From: Rhytidiadelphus loreus
Lineage: Eukaryota > Streptophyta > Bryopsida > Hypnales > Hylocomiaceae
Assembly (NCBI GenBank): GCA_947034895.1
Contig: OX344761.1
Location: forward strand, 76,383,839 to 76,447,838
Reading direction: 5' to 3'
DNA length: 64,000 bases
In this document: piece after piece, positions 23,986-37,600 of the stretch
How the letters are laid out: each line of letters starts with the position of its first letter
How positions within the stretch are numbered: position 1 is the stretch's first letter
Program-made: the position numbers and the translations under genes
Notes under the pieces: model-generated
Seen by the model: the letters and a program-made list of their open reading frames with translations, nothing else
Databases searched by the model: none
What the model was told of the DNA's origin: nothing

Positions 23986-25135
23986 ACTTCAAAGGACTAG
24001 TGACTTAATGCATCTAAGATGAAAGAGACAAAATGCAAATGGCTATCATCTTAAAGACCTAAAAAACATGAAAAGATACTTAAAGGCAGGCAAATGATAA
24101 AATCATTCATTTGAACTTCAAGGATAAGCTTGAATGACAAATTGCAGATGAAAGGACATCTATAAGTAAAATAGTTAATATATTGTAGCTTCAAATATCT
24201 TGCCTCATAGAATGTTGGTTATATATAATCATTACTATTTATAAATATGCCCTTAATAAGCTTTGTTGTCAAGGCTTGGTTATTTGTAAAATTCACTATT
24301 GAAACTACTCTTCCCTACATTTCAATTATATTCATTTGTAATAACAAAATAACCAAAAAATTTGTAGAAAAAGCTTATAGTAGAAAAAAATTCTTGGGGC
24401 ATAAAGGTAAAATTGCTTCAAAATATGCTTTCCACTAGTGAGCACTAATCACCCAATTGATAATGCTAGTACAATTTTGAAATTTCACTATCCTAACATG
24501 TAGGCATATGTAATTAGAAAACAAATTGTTCTTGAAATGTTGAAGTTTTGGAATTTTTTTAAATAATAATTTTGTTTTTTTCATCAATATTTAAGATCAT
24601 GAACAAATTCATCTTTGCATAAACATAATCTAAAAAATTAAATATTTATTCCAATAAAACATGTTTTAAATCTTGCCCTAGAAAAACGCAAAAAAATATT
24701 ATTTATGACAAATGATAAAATTTGAAACTTCTGAATTTATATTTTGGAATGAAACTTTGAATTAGCTAAAAAAAAATAAAAAAATAAAAAACCAACCACT
24801 GTCAATATCTCCATACGATAGGGGAAAAAATTTCCCCTAGTGCCATAGAAGGTTGGTAGCTTACTTCAAGGTGGAATCATCTATAACCAACATTTTAAGC
24901 AAATTCCACATACTTTGAGGTAGAATCAATAAATGAGATTATTTTTCATACATTAGCTAGTAAAAAGAATGGATTTAAAAAAAAAGATGTGATTACATTT
25001 AGAATTTTTATGAATATACTATGAATCTTTGAATTTCAAAACATGGTGTATCCCAAGCTGTTTTTTGCATTCATGCATATTAATTGTACTTTTTGGACTA
25101 CATATTTTTTTTTATAATTTCAAGATTGCTTTTAA

Positions 25136-26054
25136 CCCCTAAAGGACCAAATGCCCCTTCGGGGGACAAATGGATTTTGGGCAGGTACCTACGGGCTGAA
25201 TATTTCTCTTTATTTTTTGAAACTTTTCTTGAAGATATATTAACTGATTACCTTTGTGGGAATATGATTTTTTTTCCAGTCGGTGCCCGGGAACAAAAGT
25301 TATGCCCATGTAATTCAAAATAGGGGAGACTGGGCAACAAAAAAAATTTGCAAAAATTTGAATTTTTTTTTCTAAATTTTTTTCCCTCATAGATTATATT
25401 TTTTTCTATCTGGATAGCTTTGATTCATTTCATTTGAATTTTTTATGAGACACGTTATGGACTATCTAGTTTTTTGGGCAATTAGAGCATCTTCTTGAAA
25501 AAATAAGTTGTAGGATTCATTTCTGAATGCAATTTTGACAATTTAAAAAAAAAAGTTCCACATGGTTTAGTTTGCTTGCTAGAAAAATTTCATCGTGGGG
25601 ATTAGTGCATTTTAATTCTATCTTAGATATATTAATAAAATAGATTTTCATTCAATCTTGTATCTATTTCTATTCTACAATTTTTTTAAGAATGACAATT
25701 AAGTTATTTTGAAAACCTTTTTTTTTCCTAGACTCTCAACTCAATTCTCCACTATAATGATTTAAAGCTCAAAACTCTGTAGTGCAAAAAATTTAAGTTA
25801 AAAATGTTCAAAGTCAAATAATCTAGTTTCGCAATGTGCTGAAAAACTTGTTTTTTTCACTTTAAACGCAGATATCTTGCAATCTGTATGGTGAAAATTC
25901 TGAATTTTTTTCCACACATTCTCATACTAGTAAGGTGAAAGATCCTATGGTTAGATGTGGGAAAAAAACAATTTTCAATTTTTTTTACTCTTTGTTGTAG
26001 AAATGGCAGTTTTGAGTGTTTTTTGGCAGGAAAAAGGCCTTGGTCCTTTAGGGG
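25136..26054. mobile_element. TTAA-flanked inverted-repeat element, 919 bp (copy A)
   Basis: 15-bp terminal inverted repeats CCCCTAAAGGACCAA are flanked by TTAA on the left (25132-25135) and TCAA, one change away, on the right (26055-26058). A small hairpin, GCCCCTTCGGGGG, lies just inside the left end. There is no transposase frame. A TTAA target with CCC-starting TIRs is the signature of the piggyBac superfamily, so this is best read as a non-autonomous piggyBac-like element; the superfamily assignment is inference. Confidence 0.65.
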
Positions 26055-26535
26055 TCAAGGTAGATTTTCACTACATTCTAAGTCCCACCAAATTCTCAAA
26101 ATATGATTGGTAGAAGTTGAAAAATCAGACTTGGAGCTTCACATTGCATCCAAGACTCAAGGCCCAATGCACTCAAAAATGCCTACATGCTCGTACTTCA
26201 ATTAGGGAGTTTGGGGTGCTAAGGAAGTGGGATGTTAAATCTGAATTGGATTTTAGCAAAAGTGGATATCCAACTTGGTCTCCAACTTTCATCTATTGTT
26301 TTGTATATAATTTAATAAGAACTAATATGCCTTGTGTTGTTGCTACATTATAATAAAGTAAAAATAGAAGTAATTTTCTAATTTGTTCATTCAAAAAAAC
26401 TTTGAAATTCAATATTTTTTTCTACCATGTCGGAACGCGACAAAACTAAGTCCATGCACCCCTCCTCACAAAAAACTTTTTAATAGTACGAAGAATGCTA
26501 ATAAGGGATACACGGTTTTCCAGATCTCACTTTAA

Positions 26536-27460
26536 CTCCTAAAGGGACAGCATGTGTATTTTAGCAACATAGAAAATTTTGGCAGGTGCCTTTGACTAGA
26601 GATATTCATATTTTAGGCTGAAATTTTATTAAAATGTGGGGATGAGGAATATCTCTCATATGCACTAAATTTCATGACATTTGAAAATATGAGTAAAAAA
26701 TTATGGCCTTGTATGTTACTTTTTTCTTTGGCTAGGTAGTTCGGGCAGATAAAACAAATCACTCTTTTTATAAAAAAAAAGAATTTGAAATTGGTTTTCT
26801 AGAGTTACATATACGTGGAAAACTTTGAATCATTTCAATTTGATCAATGAATCAAAAGTTATGAGGAGTTTTAGTTTGCAGGCAGTTATGGAATCTCTAC
26901 TCTAAAATAAACTTTGAAGTCTTTTATCTTATTTAGTTTTCAATATTTTTTGAAAAAAATAAAATCAAAAGATGTAGATTATTTATTACGACATTGCAAA
27001 AATTGGGATTGATATTTTTCAATTCCATAACTAAATTCTTAACAATTTTGTATTTTGAATCATTCTCTACTTCTTTCTACTTACTATTTTTTTTCTATAT
27101 GTTGTCAATTTCAAATGATGTAAATTTTTTTAAGCATGTAGCCAACATGTCTAGGAAAAAATATCCAGAGAGTCACCACCATTTTGGACATTTTTTCATA
27201 GAAAAGTAAGCTTGTGAAGCATAGTTGCCTTGTTTTCCGCAAGGCTTAGAAAATGATTTCAATGAATTTGAATGCTTATATCTTGCAATCCATGAAGTGG
27301 AAATTTCTAAAATTTATTCCACACCTTTTCTAACTAGTGTACTACAAGATTCCATGGTTACTTGCATCCAAAAATATTTTTTCTTAACAGTTGGTACTTG
27401 AACTAGAAATGGCAGTTTTGGAGTGTTTTTGGTGAAAACATAGTCAAGGAACTTAAGGTA
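26536..27460. mobile_element. Diverged TTAA-type element, about 925 bp (copy C)
   Basis: Left end TTAA + CTCCTAAAGGGACAG (26532 on). The right end is the decayed AGGAACTTAAGGTA followed by TTAA (27461-27464). Interior landmarks TTTTGGCAGGT near the left and AGAAATGGCAGTTTT near the right keep the order seen in copy A. The similar length suggests the full non-autonomous size is about 920 bp. Confidence 0.55.
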
Positions 27461-27464
27461 TTAA

Positions 27465-29542
27465 CAAACAAAACAAATAGAAAAATTTAATGTTTAGATG
27501 TATAGATAGATGATACTAAAATAAACATCCTTGTAAGCTAACTTTATTTAGAAATTTAACCATTACAAATTGTATGCAAAAAGGATTAGAAAAAAAAATT
27601 GACCTTTTGATCCATTATTGAACATTTGTTAGCTATATAATACTATACATGAGAAAACTTGAGATTAAAGTTAGGACTTTAGCCTTCATACTATGAAGTT
27701 CTAAGTCCTTTGTATAATAATTTTTTACTCAACTTCCACAATCGAAGAAAGCTAGGATTTGACTTTGTAGTAAAACTTGGAGAAACTAGAGTTAGGACTT
27801 AACTTAAAGGGCTTTGACTTCATACTACATCTCAAGTCTTAAGTCTCCAAGTCTAGGTTCAAAGCCAAATTTCAAATTATTTGGTTTATAGAAGGTGAAT
27901 AACTAAATAATATCAAATTTTAGGGCATTTTTAGCATCAAATCGCATTGGAAAAATGTAGGCAAAAATTTAGCTTAATATTAGGATGTTTTATATAGTGT
28001 TTTTTCCTCATTTCATATTCAGAAAAATGATTGGGACATGAACCCTTGGTGTTGAAATTCTCAAAAGTGCTATCATGTAGGCATTTAGAAGTGATGTGTG
28101 ACCTTGAAATAACGGCATAGTGTGAAGCCAATTTTTAGCTTTTGAACAATCAAATTTTGAAAATTCAATGAATTCAAAATGGGAAGTAGTGTGAAGAGTC
28201 CCTTAGTGAGAAATTGCCTCCAGGGTGCAATTATGGAAATGGGTCCTAAAAGACTAAGTTAAGGTAGAAACACCTAAAAACAACATTTTGTATCCTCCAA
28301 CATTTAAAATTGAACTTGAATGAATACTTTTACGACTCAAAACTACAACAACTTTTCAAATGTAACCAATGAGAGGTGAGAAGTTATTTGAAGCAATCAA
28401 TGAAAGTTCAATGTTCTTCCAGGGTGTCCATCAATGAGAGTCTAGTGTTAAGTATAGACTATTCTGTGTTTTCAACTTTGAAAATTTGTAAAATATTACT
28501 AGACTATCAAAAGATTACAAAACCACTCAGTTGGGATCCATTCCTCTTGAGTCTTACATCAACCCATGACAAACTTTTTTCTAATAAATGAGATTAGGAC
28601 TACATTAGATTAGTTAGTGACCAAAATCAATGCCTTGGGGTGATGGTAATGGAGTAATCAATGTCTCTTTCAGGAACTCCTACCTTTTTAGCGTAAATTC
28701 ATCACAAAAAGTGATTTTTTTATTCCTTCATGTTGTGGCCATGTTAGGAAATATTGTGACTACTTCAACCCTTTAAAGACAAAGGGGTGATCTTGGAAAT
28801 CATCCCTTTTCATTACCATGTGAATCCTTGCCCTAAAAAATAGCGAAAACACTCATTGAAAGTCAAACTACTATAGAAGACCTCCCCTTTTCACAACAAA
28901 ATTCTGAGGATGAATAGTTGCACTTCTGTCCTACTACAAGGATTCCCTATTGTCATCTATCGGACACCAAACATCCATGTTGACATTTAAGGGTTAAGTG
29001 GTTAGGATGACCATAATTTTGGATACACTTCTTGCTGATTTTGGACAATCTAAAGACTGTTTGGGGCCAATTTGGTAGCACACTTCAAAATTCTTAACAA
29101 ATTCATACTTTGTCAAAAAAATAAAACTTCAATTGCTCTCTTCATTTCTCACATTTGTCTTTATATAATGAAAAATATGATTTTTTTTTTTTTTTTTTTT
29201 CTATTTGCAGCAGGACACACCACTCATTCTGGCTGTCATAGCTTCTTTTTTTATTTTTATTTTTATTTTTTATTTTTAGTGGGACCGGAAAAAGTGTTAC
29301 TTTTATGCCCACCCTGGGCTTCATGAATGTCCATGTGCGGTACTGTAATTCTGAGGAGCCAATGCAGTACCCTAACAACCTCCTGGGTCTCTACAGCATC
29401 CCCAAATCTACACGTGTCCAAGATCTTCGAGCCCCCGCCTCGCCTCGTCCACAACGGAGGACAGGCTCGAAGCTCCCCCTCTCTCCCCTTGCGTTTGCAG
29501 CTTGCGAGATTGGCAGCAGGGCTCTTGTTGAGCTCTCCAGCC
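27465..29542. other. Spacer before the YaaW-like gene
   Basis: AT-rich and without a supported gene. Position 28730-29010 is a dispersed repeat related to 57960-58160 (shared order: CATTGAAAGTCAAAC, CTAC/TATAGAAGACC, ATTGGACAC-like). A run of 20 or more T is at 29179-29200. GC content rises from 29300, probably promoter and 5' UTR of the next gene. Confidence 0.45.
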
Positions 29543-32500
29543 ATGGCGCTCTGTTGTGGAGCTGCCGCCACTCGCCACTCGCCTGCCTTTCCTGTTCGCT
29601 ATTTTCGCCACTACAATTCGGTCCCTTTGGTGAGTTCCATAGCCACTCCTGCACTGCAATCTCAGCTCATGCATTCGGCGTTTAGGGACTCGGTTCTCGG
29701 TTCTAGGGGAACTACATTCTTTTTTTTGGTGTTGATTGGTTTGGTTTCGAGAATGGTTTCGTCTGGGAAGTGATCTCGTGAGAGGCTTGTGTGGAATTTG
29801 GAGACGGGGAGTTAGGGTAGCTGATTAGAACAAGAAGCCCGAACTGGGATTCATGAATTTTGTAACTCTTACTTTTGAAGATTATCGTTTGTTGACCAGC
29901 GCGTGCCGTGTTCTTCACTGATTCTGGTGATATAAAATTTGGCCCTGTTGGAATTATATTTTTCACGTTATGGTCAATCCCATTGGGGATTTTGAAATCA
30001 CGAATCTTTGGCCCTGTAGGGTTCCCTCTGTGTGCGCACAGTAGTTGGAATACTTTATTGCTGGTGGGAGACGGAAATTATGGAATTTTTAGGTGACTTT
30101 GAATTTAGGTTTGGCAATGCTTTTTGTGGATTGGTGAATTCTTTAGTGCTTCTGCCAGTCTTAGAGTATGTGAGTTTATGCAATGTTCTTTACTGATTCT
30201 GGTGATACAAAGTTGAGCTCCATTTGAATTATATTCTTCGCGACATGATCAATGGGATTGGTCATTTTCAGATGGACGACCTTGGCTTTCGAGAATTGGG
30301 ATATATTAACTGATTGTGTAGATAGGACCAGTTTCTTTGAGTCGTTAATACTGATTTATGTATTTTGCAGGTTTGTAGTTGGAGTGCGAACAGTTCCTTG
30401 CAGAGGGGTTTTGTACTTGGGACGCAGCTGAGATTGGATGCCCACTCACGACTTCACCAGACAGGCTTGTCTCTTCAAGGAAGAAACGCGTTGAGAACAA
30501 TTACAGGTACCGTCTTCGCCTTATCATGTTCAGATTGTGAACAATTTCTGTAGCGGTCACTTGTGGTTAAGGATTGCAATTAGTTGTGCTTACCTTAGTG
30601 AGCCACATTTCGGTTTTCTGAAAGGCTAAGTGATGAAGCAAGCAGAGAGACTGTTACTTTTTAGCTTTTAAGAGCAATCATCATCTGAAGGCGTTGCTTG
30701 TTGTGTGACGCAGCTGCATTTGACCCAGAGTTGCATTCTGTGCTGGAGTTAGCTAGTGATGCTGAGCTTTCCGAGCTTTCCAGTATATTATATGGCCAAA
30801 GGTCAATTTCGCATCATTTCGTGTTGCATTCCTTTCCGTGCCTTTTTTTGACTGCCCCTTCGGTTTTGCTTAGTTTTTCTGAATGCATCCCGAACTGTAT
30901 GATGTACAAAACTTTAAGAACACACTAGGTATTCTAGGAAACCAAGTTGCATCCTTACCAATTGTGACGCGGTTAGGTTTCTAGAATGGATGTTCCAAGG
31001 GATGGGGTTTTCTACTACTGGAAGGTCGGTGGTTTATTCATTTATGACCTTTGGGGACTTACATTCGAGTTTTTGCTTTGCAGCCCTCTGAGTCCCCTGC
31101 TCAAATCTGTGGCCCCTGGAGATGGCTCGAATAGGGGCACTATTGCAGAGGCAATGCACGAACAGGAGTATGGAGGTCGAGATGCTCTTATGGAGAGGCT
31201 AGAATCAAGATTTATGTTTCTGGCCGCTGATGCTAAAGCCACTCTTAGGTAGTTGCTTAATTCTTTTGCAATGTTTGTAATACGGGATGCATATATTTCT
31301 GCTCGTGAACATCTTCTTCAGCACTTAAATCAAGAGATTCATGAATCTGAGTCATAGTCCTAACATAATGTTCAATCAAGTGGTGCTTCATTTACGGAGA
31401 ATTAAATCAATAACGATGCTTTCCACTTATAAGTTAATCTACTTATTTGATCATTTGAGAAGAGGATTGTGGGAATGCCAGTGGGCGGAGACCAACTTAT
31501 CGTGATGTTCTTTTGAGGGTGCGCTCAAAGCTGAACGTTCCCTGTTCTGTCAAGCTGTCTACGGAGGACATGGAGGCTGAAATTTTCCTGCATTTGCTTC
31601 AAGACTATTCTAGGTACTTGCTTATGGCAGCTTTGAAATTTATGTAATTGAAGATAGATATATTTGCAATTGAGTATTGCATTTAGTGAGCAAAAACAAT
31701 CTGGCCTATTTCCTCGTTCTATGCTTCTAGTTAGTTTAGAGTGTGCCACGGAACTTTCCAACATGGAGAACTGATCACTGCTTGGCGTGGGTATGGCAGC
31801 CAACCTAAAAAGAGGAAGCAATCTAAGCGAAGGGCTCCATACTTGGAAGCTATTGAAAGAGCTAAGGGCAGTCGTTTTCGGCATAACATTTCATCAGCCA
31901 TTCGTCTAGGAAGTGAGGAGTTGCTTACGACTATCCTCAAGGTATAAAGAACATTGCAGATTGTCATTTCTGCTGGAAGCAGTCCTGATAATGTCTAGGC
32001 AGTTTGCTAATGTTGGAACTATTCTTGGGTTTAATCTCTATTTTTTAGGCTGACTAATGGGCTAATTTTTACTATAGAGGACCTGTAGGAGGAAATGCAG
32101 CATACTATATGTTCTTCCTCCAGGCTTGGTTCCTCTGCTGACGAAGACCCCGATCCCTGCTTCAGGGTGTTCTTCGTAGCCCTCATAAATCACAAACCCT
32201 ATGAAGCAGACCAATTAGGGTTTGTGATAAGTTTGGAGCAGTTTCACGGCTATGCAGCCTGTTCAGGGTCTAATATGTTTTATTCAAATAGGATTCCTCT
32301 TGGGGTTGGTCGTGTTACGTTTGGGTTTTATAAATACACTAGATTCATCGTCGTTTTGCATACCCTATGGACCGCTGCACCTGCTCGGCGGGTTCTCTAC
32401 ACTACTGTCCCTCAAAGTGTCATGATTCATCCAGTGTTAACTATATCTTCAACAGTACTAGGTCAAACTACGGGTTGTCAAGCTTGATCCTGGTTTTTGA

Positions 32501-34649
32501 AAATGACTGGATTTTCTTCGATTCATTGTCACCCTATTCTAATATTGCTCATCTTCTTTTGTATTAGGGCAGCAGTGCAGTTACATTGTCCACCCTTCAG
32601 AGATTTGTAAGCTTCTTTTCTTTGTCTTATACATCCTTATACAAATCTCCCAGATGTTCGCATGGGTATCCTGCTAAGTACTGTTTTTTAGTTGCTTGTG
32701 TATCATGAATTCACATGTGGCAATTGCATTCCACCTCCAAACTTGTTACTTGATAGCAAATTGTTGTTTCCGATTGTCCAAATGTTCGGATATGGTAGTT
32801 AACATACAGCTGTTATATGCAGATATCAAAGAAACTGTCGGGTAAAGTTATCGTGGAAACTGCTCGTTATCAGCTTGCGAAGGAGGCTTTAGTGAAGGTG
32901 TGTGCTGTGGCTAGTTTTGAATGCAGTGAATTCCTGCGGCTCTCGTCCATGTTTTACAATGCATCTTAGGAGGTCTATTGAGATTGTCATGCAGTTTTTA
33001 TTATTTAAGATTCAATTTTAGGGTCAGATTTAAAGTTTCTGGTTCAGTTAAGGCTTTTTCTCCCGTATTCATGAGTCACTTCGTGTTTCCCTTCAATTGA
33101 TGTTGATTTAATGTAAGTGCTACGTCAATATTTAGATGGTTGCTTTCCCTCTTTATAGATGGGTTAGCATATGATGTCCGCAATTTTCATCTATCAGAGT
33201 AGCATTATGTCTTGCTCAAATCTTGATATTCTCCTTGATGAAGCGCAGGGTGGTCAAGTTGTGGCTGCTAAATTGGAAAGTCAAGTAGCGATGCTGGCAG
33301 CTAAACAGGTAAGCTGCAGTTCACATCGGTCCCGTCTAGGATATATGGTGCACGTCTTACACGTTGGATCTGCCAAGTATTGGGTTCAATCTATCTTCCG
33401 TTGCAAGTTTTTTTTCAAATTATTCTTGCTGATCAAGGTTTGGCTTACATTCATGGAAACAGACCATGAAGTGGGGAAGACTATTTCAAGAATAATCTGT
33501 TTCCACTAGTATGACCTGGCAATCTGGGTGGAAAATCCGTATGCTTTTTTTTAATGTATGGGATGTCAGCACCTCACAAATTTTCTTGGGCCATATTTCT
33601 CTCCTGTCGCTTTCATTGCCACTGTGCATTATGGGTTGAAAAGAGGATTGTCTAGAGTCCTAACCCCGTCCTCCCGCACGCTCTCAGATAGCTGTAGATC
33701 TCCAAAATCTGTCAGTCTTGATCTTGTCTGGAGGAGAGAGTTATTTTCTGATAACTATCTTGGGCCTCCCTGGCCTCCTGGTTCCTTGACTATTTATCTA
33801 GTACAGAATCTTCTAGAAGTTGCTCAAACTTACTTGCTCTACATCTTTTGGCTTGTTCTACAGACACTTGCTGGAGCAGCAGCTCGATACATGACTCTGC
33901 GGAGCACGATGATGGTCCTTGGGCCTTTGTAAGTGTCCACCCTTTTTATCTGTACTTGAAAGTATCGCCTATTTTGACCAACCTCCTGATATCCTGAATT
34001 CCAATTTGATTTCAGCCAACTGATGTTATCAGCTCGTATTATTTCATGCAGGTTGTGGGGTACTTTTTTGGCAGACATTGTCATCAGGTCCATTGGAACG
34101 GATTATGCAAGAGTAGTGCGGGCCATCTACGCATTTGCCCAGGTATATCTCTATGCTGTGTTGTTACATCTGCGTGTTGCTCTGAAGAACAGAAGTATTA
34201 TCAGTACTCAAGAAGCATATGATTAGTTAGAGGATGCTTTTTGCTTCTCTGTAAGCATTTTAACAATTTATAAGTTTGAATTGTGGAGATCACTATTGAA
34301 GTGTGGAGAGATCTTTAGGCTACAAGAGCTAAATCTATTGAGAACTGATTTTGTCACCATGTACGAGTTTCTTATGCAATTTCAAAGTGGGAAACTGTAG
34401 ACCACAATAAGGGACAGTTCGCCACCCCATTCGATTCAAAGATCTGTGATCATAGACATTTAGCAGAGTCATGCTTACATCGCTTGCTAAAGAGTGCAAC
34501 CAAGTTTATGAATAGATGAGTTCTTGTTGAGTCATATTGACTTGTTTGTTCATAGATTATATCTGATGTAGTTTGTGGCTGTTGGGTTTTGGAATGTGCA
34601 GATAAGGCTATCACGAACATATGGGTGGACACGTGCGGAAATAGTTTGA
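29543..34649 (+). CDS. YaaW/UPF0174 family protein, probably plastid-targeted
   Basis: Twelve exons: 29543-29629, 30371-30506, 30714-30801, 31084-31248, 31482-31613, 31740-31941, 32568-32606, 32823-32897, 33249-33308, 33864-33928, 34052-34142, 34602-34649. All are GT-AG with consistent phases, giving 395 residues. The N-terminus (MALCCGAAATRHSPAFPVRY) suits a transit peptide. The core follows bacterial YaaW/UPF0174 as I remember it: ELASDAELSELSSILYG, then SPLSPLLKSV, a basic TYRDVLLRVRSKLNVP with LSTEDMEAEIFLHLL, and a C-terminal hydrophobic block (MMVLGPLLWGTFLADIVI) ending RAIYAFAQIRLSRTYG, parallel to the bacterial YRVTIPAVLQIACLR. The molecular function of the family is unknown. A hydrophobic C-terminal segment suggests membrane association. 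Exons are well conserved in style and the gene looks intact. Confidence 0.75.
29905..30280. repeat. Diverged direct repeat in intron 1 of the YaaW-like gene
   Basis: TTCTTCACTGATTCTGGTGA (29911) and TTCTTTACTGATTCTGGTGA (30187) open two units of about 90 bp, 277 bp apart, followed by matching GAATTATAT(T)TTTC and GATCAATGGGAT-like stretches. Confidence 0.6.
32125..32240 (+). ncRNA. Possible structured element in intron 6
   Basis: Two adjacent hairpins are visible. One pairs CGAAGA with TCTTCG around an inner CCCTG-CTT-CAGGG. The other pairs ATCACAAACCCTA with TAGGGTTTGTGAT around a 12-nt loop. They lie in a 626-nt intron that is also open for 130 codons. No known RNA family is recognised. 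Confidence 0.2.
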
Positions 34650-37600
34650 CGCGTTTCTGGAAGTTCTCCTGCTGGTGTACATATCTTGTAATATGATAAT
34701 ATTTTGAAAATGCAGGGATCTGTTGGAATGTCATGTTGTGAATCGATATAACTTAAGCAGAGTCTATAGCGCCCTTAAAGGAGTAAGGTGATTTCTCTAC
34801 TCAGTCGAGGAGATATCACCTGGCCATTACTAATGCCGGAGTTGCTTGAATGTTTCATTCTTTTTACTCGTCACGATGTAACAAGGAGAGTCCCTGGATC
34901 GATATGCAGGTGGCAGGTACTTTTGATGTAATTTGGAATATCAATGCTAGGATCAGAAATTGTCAAGAATTCTTGGAATCTATGTGGTGAATTTCTGGGA
35001 GTCCTATTCATTCTTGAGAGTCTCAAAGCAGATGTAATTTTTCGGAGGTATATGATCGTGTCAATGGTTGCATGTTACGATTTTTTGTTCGACTGTTGTG
35101 TAAGGGGAAGAAAGCATCTCGTGTTCCTGCGCCCAATTCAACTCATGTTTTTGCTCTTTTGATACCAATTGTTTATATTTGGTTTGCCTCGTACTCTTGG
35201 TGGAGATTTGTGAAGCGCGGAACCAATTTTATTAAAATTACATTAGTTTGTTGTCAAAGTTGGAGTATAGTGCAGTACAATGTTTGACAATGTCATTGAT
35301 GGAGTAAGGTAGACTGGTCAAATTTTCATATTTTTCTTGTTGATGTGTTGGAGTCTCCCAGCACATTGAAGAACTTGACATTTGGATACCTTAATATGCA
35401 AAAGTTACTAAGGGTGAAAGTTTTTTTGGTAGATGTTTTAAAATCATTTCTTCAACATATGTTCATATCAATTTTGTAGAGTGATGATGGTGGTTTTAGG
35501 CAAGGTGTGATTTTAGGTGGACCCACCTTACAATGTTGTTGTATATGGTATAGTAGAGGTTGATTGTATTATGTTGAATGTTTCTTGCCCATTAGGTTTT
35601 TATTTTGACGCTATCTATTTTTGGCATCCCACTAATTTTCATAAACACTTCATATAACATAGAAGACAATTTTGACTTTCCATTATTTTGATTTATCTTC
35701 ATTGTAGATATTGAGACCTAAATTTTGTCATCTATTTCTATGTTATGTTATATAAGGCAACCTAATTAATTGGCTTGCATGTTTATTTGAATGATGAACA
35801 AATTGATTGTTTATTTCATACTTTTGCTCTTGAAATATATTCAACAAGATTTTAGAATGTGAAAATTGTTGTAACAATAATGGCACAATTGTATGTGTTT
35901 GTATATATACTACTTTTATTAATGCCTTTAAGAATTGTTAACATTTTATGAAGTTATTTTATAAAAAATGAGGTTATTTGTACAATTGGTTCTAATAATC
36001 TTATAAATTGCCTATTGTATTAGTCATTCAAAGAATTTTGAATACTGTAGAATACAATTGTCATTTTTGTCTTACATAATTAATATTCAATTTTATGCAA
36101 TCCCAATCAAGTATACCAAATTTTTGTTTCAAAAAAGTAAAACTCCATTTTTGGTGAATTATTTCATTTAATATTGATCATGGTGTTACATGATAAGTGG
36201 TTGAAGAACATTGGTGATGATTATTTAATTTGATTGCGCGGATATATAGGAAACATCCATTTCACAAAACTAGGCATTATTACCCCAACATTGAAATTAG
36301 AGGAAAATTTTGATTGATGTGTATATATAGAACTAAGATTTCATTGTAAAAGTTTTTTTAATTTTAAGAATAATTGAAATCATAAAGACCAATACTAAAA
36401 ATCAAAATTATATTCTTGAAATTTTTGTAGATTTTCAAATTCAAGGTTTTAAGTAAAACAAAATATTGTATATGTACATCTTTGAATTAGAAAGTCTCAG
36501 AACCATTCATTGAATTTATGAGAAGACCCATTAGAAAACCAAAATAATACCAACACCTAAATTATAGGCATGAATAGTGAAGGCATGGTATATATCAGTA
36601 GAAAAAATAATTAATATTTCTAGTATGTCATTTGTTTATCCACCACTTTGTTTGCTCATTGTATTCCCTTCAACATATGCTATGTATGATTTATGTATTG
36701 AACTACTATGAATTATTAATAGCTACTATCCTTCACAATTTCACTAGTAAAAAATGAGGTGTTTGAGTGCAAAGCAATAATATCAAGCATAGCTTAATGG
36801 TATCAAACTTTGATACTAATGCTTGATGTTTAAGTACCTCCTTCCTACTATTGTCCTTTATTGAACTTTGGAAGTGTGAATTATAATATTGCTTCCCTAG
36901 AATAGGAAGATTGTAGTCTTTCTAAAGTGTCATTGTCTTTAAAACAAGAATAATTTGTAGTAAAGTGTCCCACAACTCATAGGCAAGCATTGAGGCAAGA
37001 CTTACATTTAAGATTTTCTACAATGAAAAGAGCCTTGATGAATGGGAAGCAAAAGAGTTCCTAACCTTGAAGTTCAAAAAAGTTATGACATCTCTCCATA
37101 TTTGTTTCCAAACTCCCTACTTTCACTTAAACATGCCTTCTCTTCAATTTGCTAAGAAACATACCAATATGTTATTCCTTCATTCAAATTTTCAATTTTC
37201 AATTTTTTCTTAATTACAAAATTGACCATTATGGGTGCACATGCCAAAAAAGATCCATCACTTTAAAAACATTTTGGCCTTTGTGTAAAGTTGAAGACAT
37301 AAAGTGGAAGTGCCTAAAACCAACTTAAACTATAAACCAATCTTGAAAATATATAGATACCAATTGTTGAAAATGTTCTAAATGTATAAATGAATGCTGG
37401 AAAATGGAGGGTTGGATTCATTGTGAAGTTGAGTTTCAAAAATTCGTAGTATAACCATACAAATTTAGATACTTACAATGTTTTTGAATTAAATTCATGA
37501 TTTTTGATTGCTAGTGTGTTAAAAATAGTCCCATGTATTTGTATCAATTCTACATCAAAAAATGAAAAATAGATGAGGTTGGCTCATCATTGTGGTGATG

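Noticed and set aside
32095..32487. 130-codon frame inside intron 6 of the YaaW-like gene
   Set aside because: Flanking exons join in frame without it and it matches no part of the family; kept only as an RNA-structure question.
33558..33863. Open frame running from intron 9 into exon 10
   Set aside because: The intron has good GT-AG signals (33309/33863) and exon 9 joins exon 10 in phase; the family has no such insert.
36782..36830. Hairpin as a microRNA precursor
   Set aside because: The arms are uneven with a bulge and an almost absent loop, unlike plant miRNA precursors; probably a small MITE relic.
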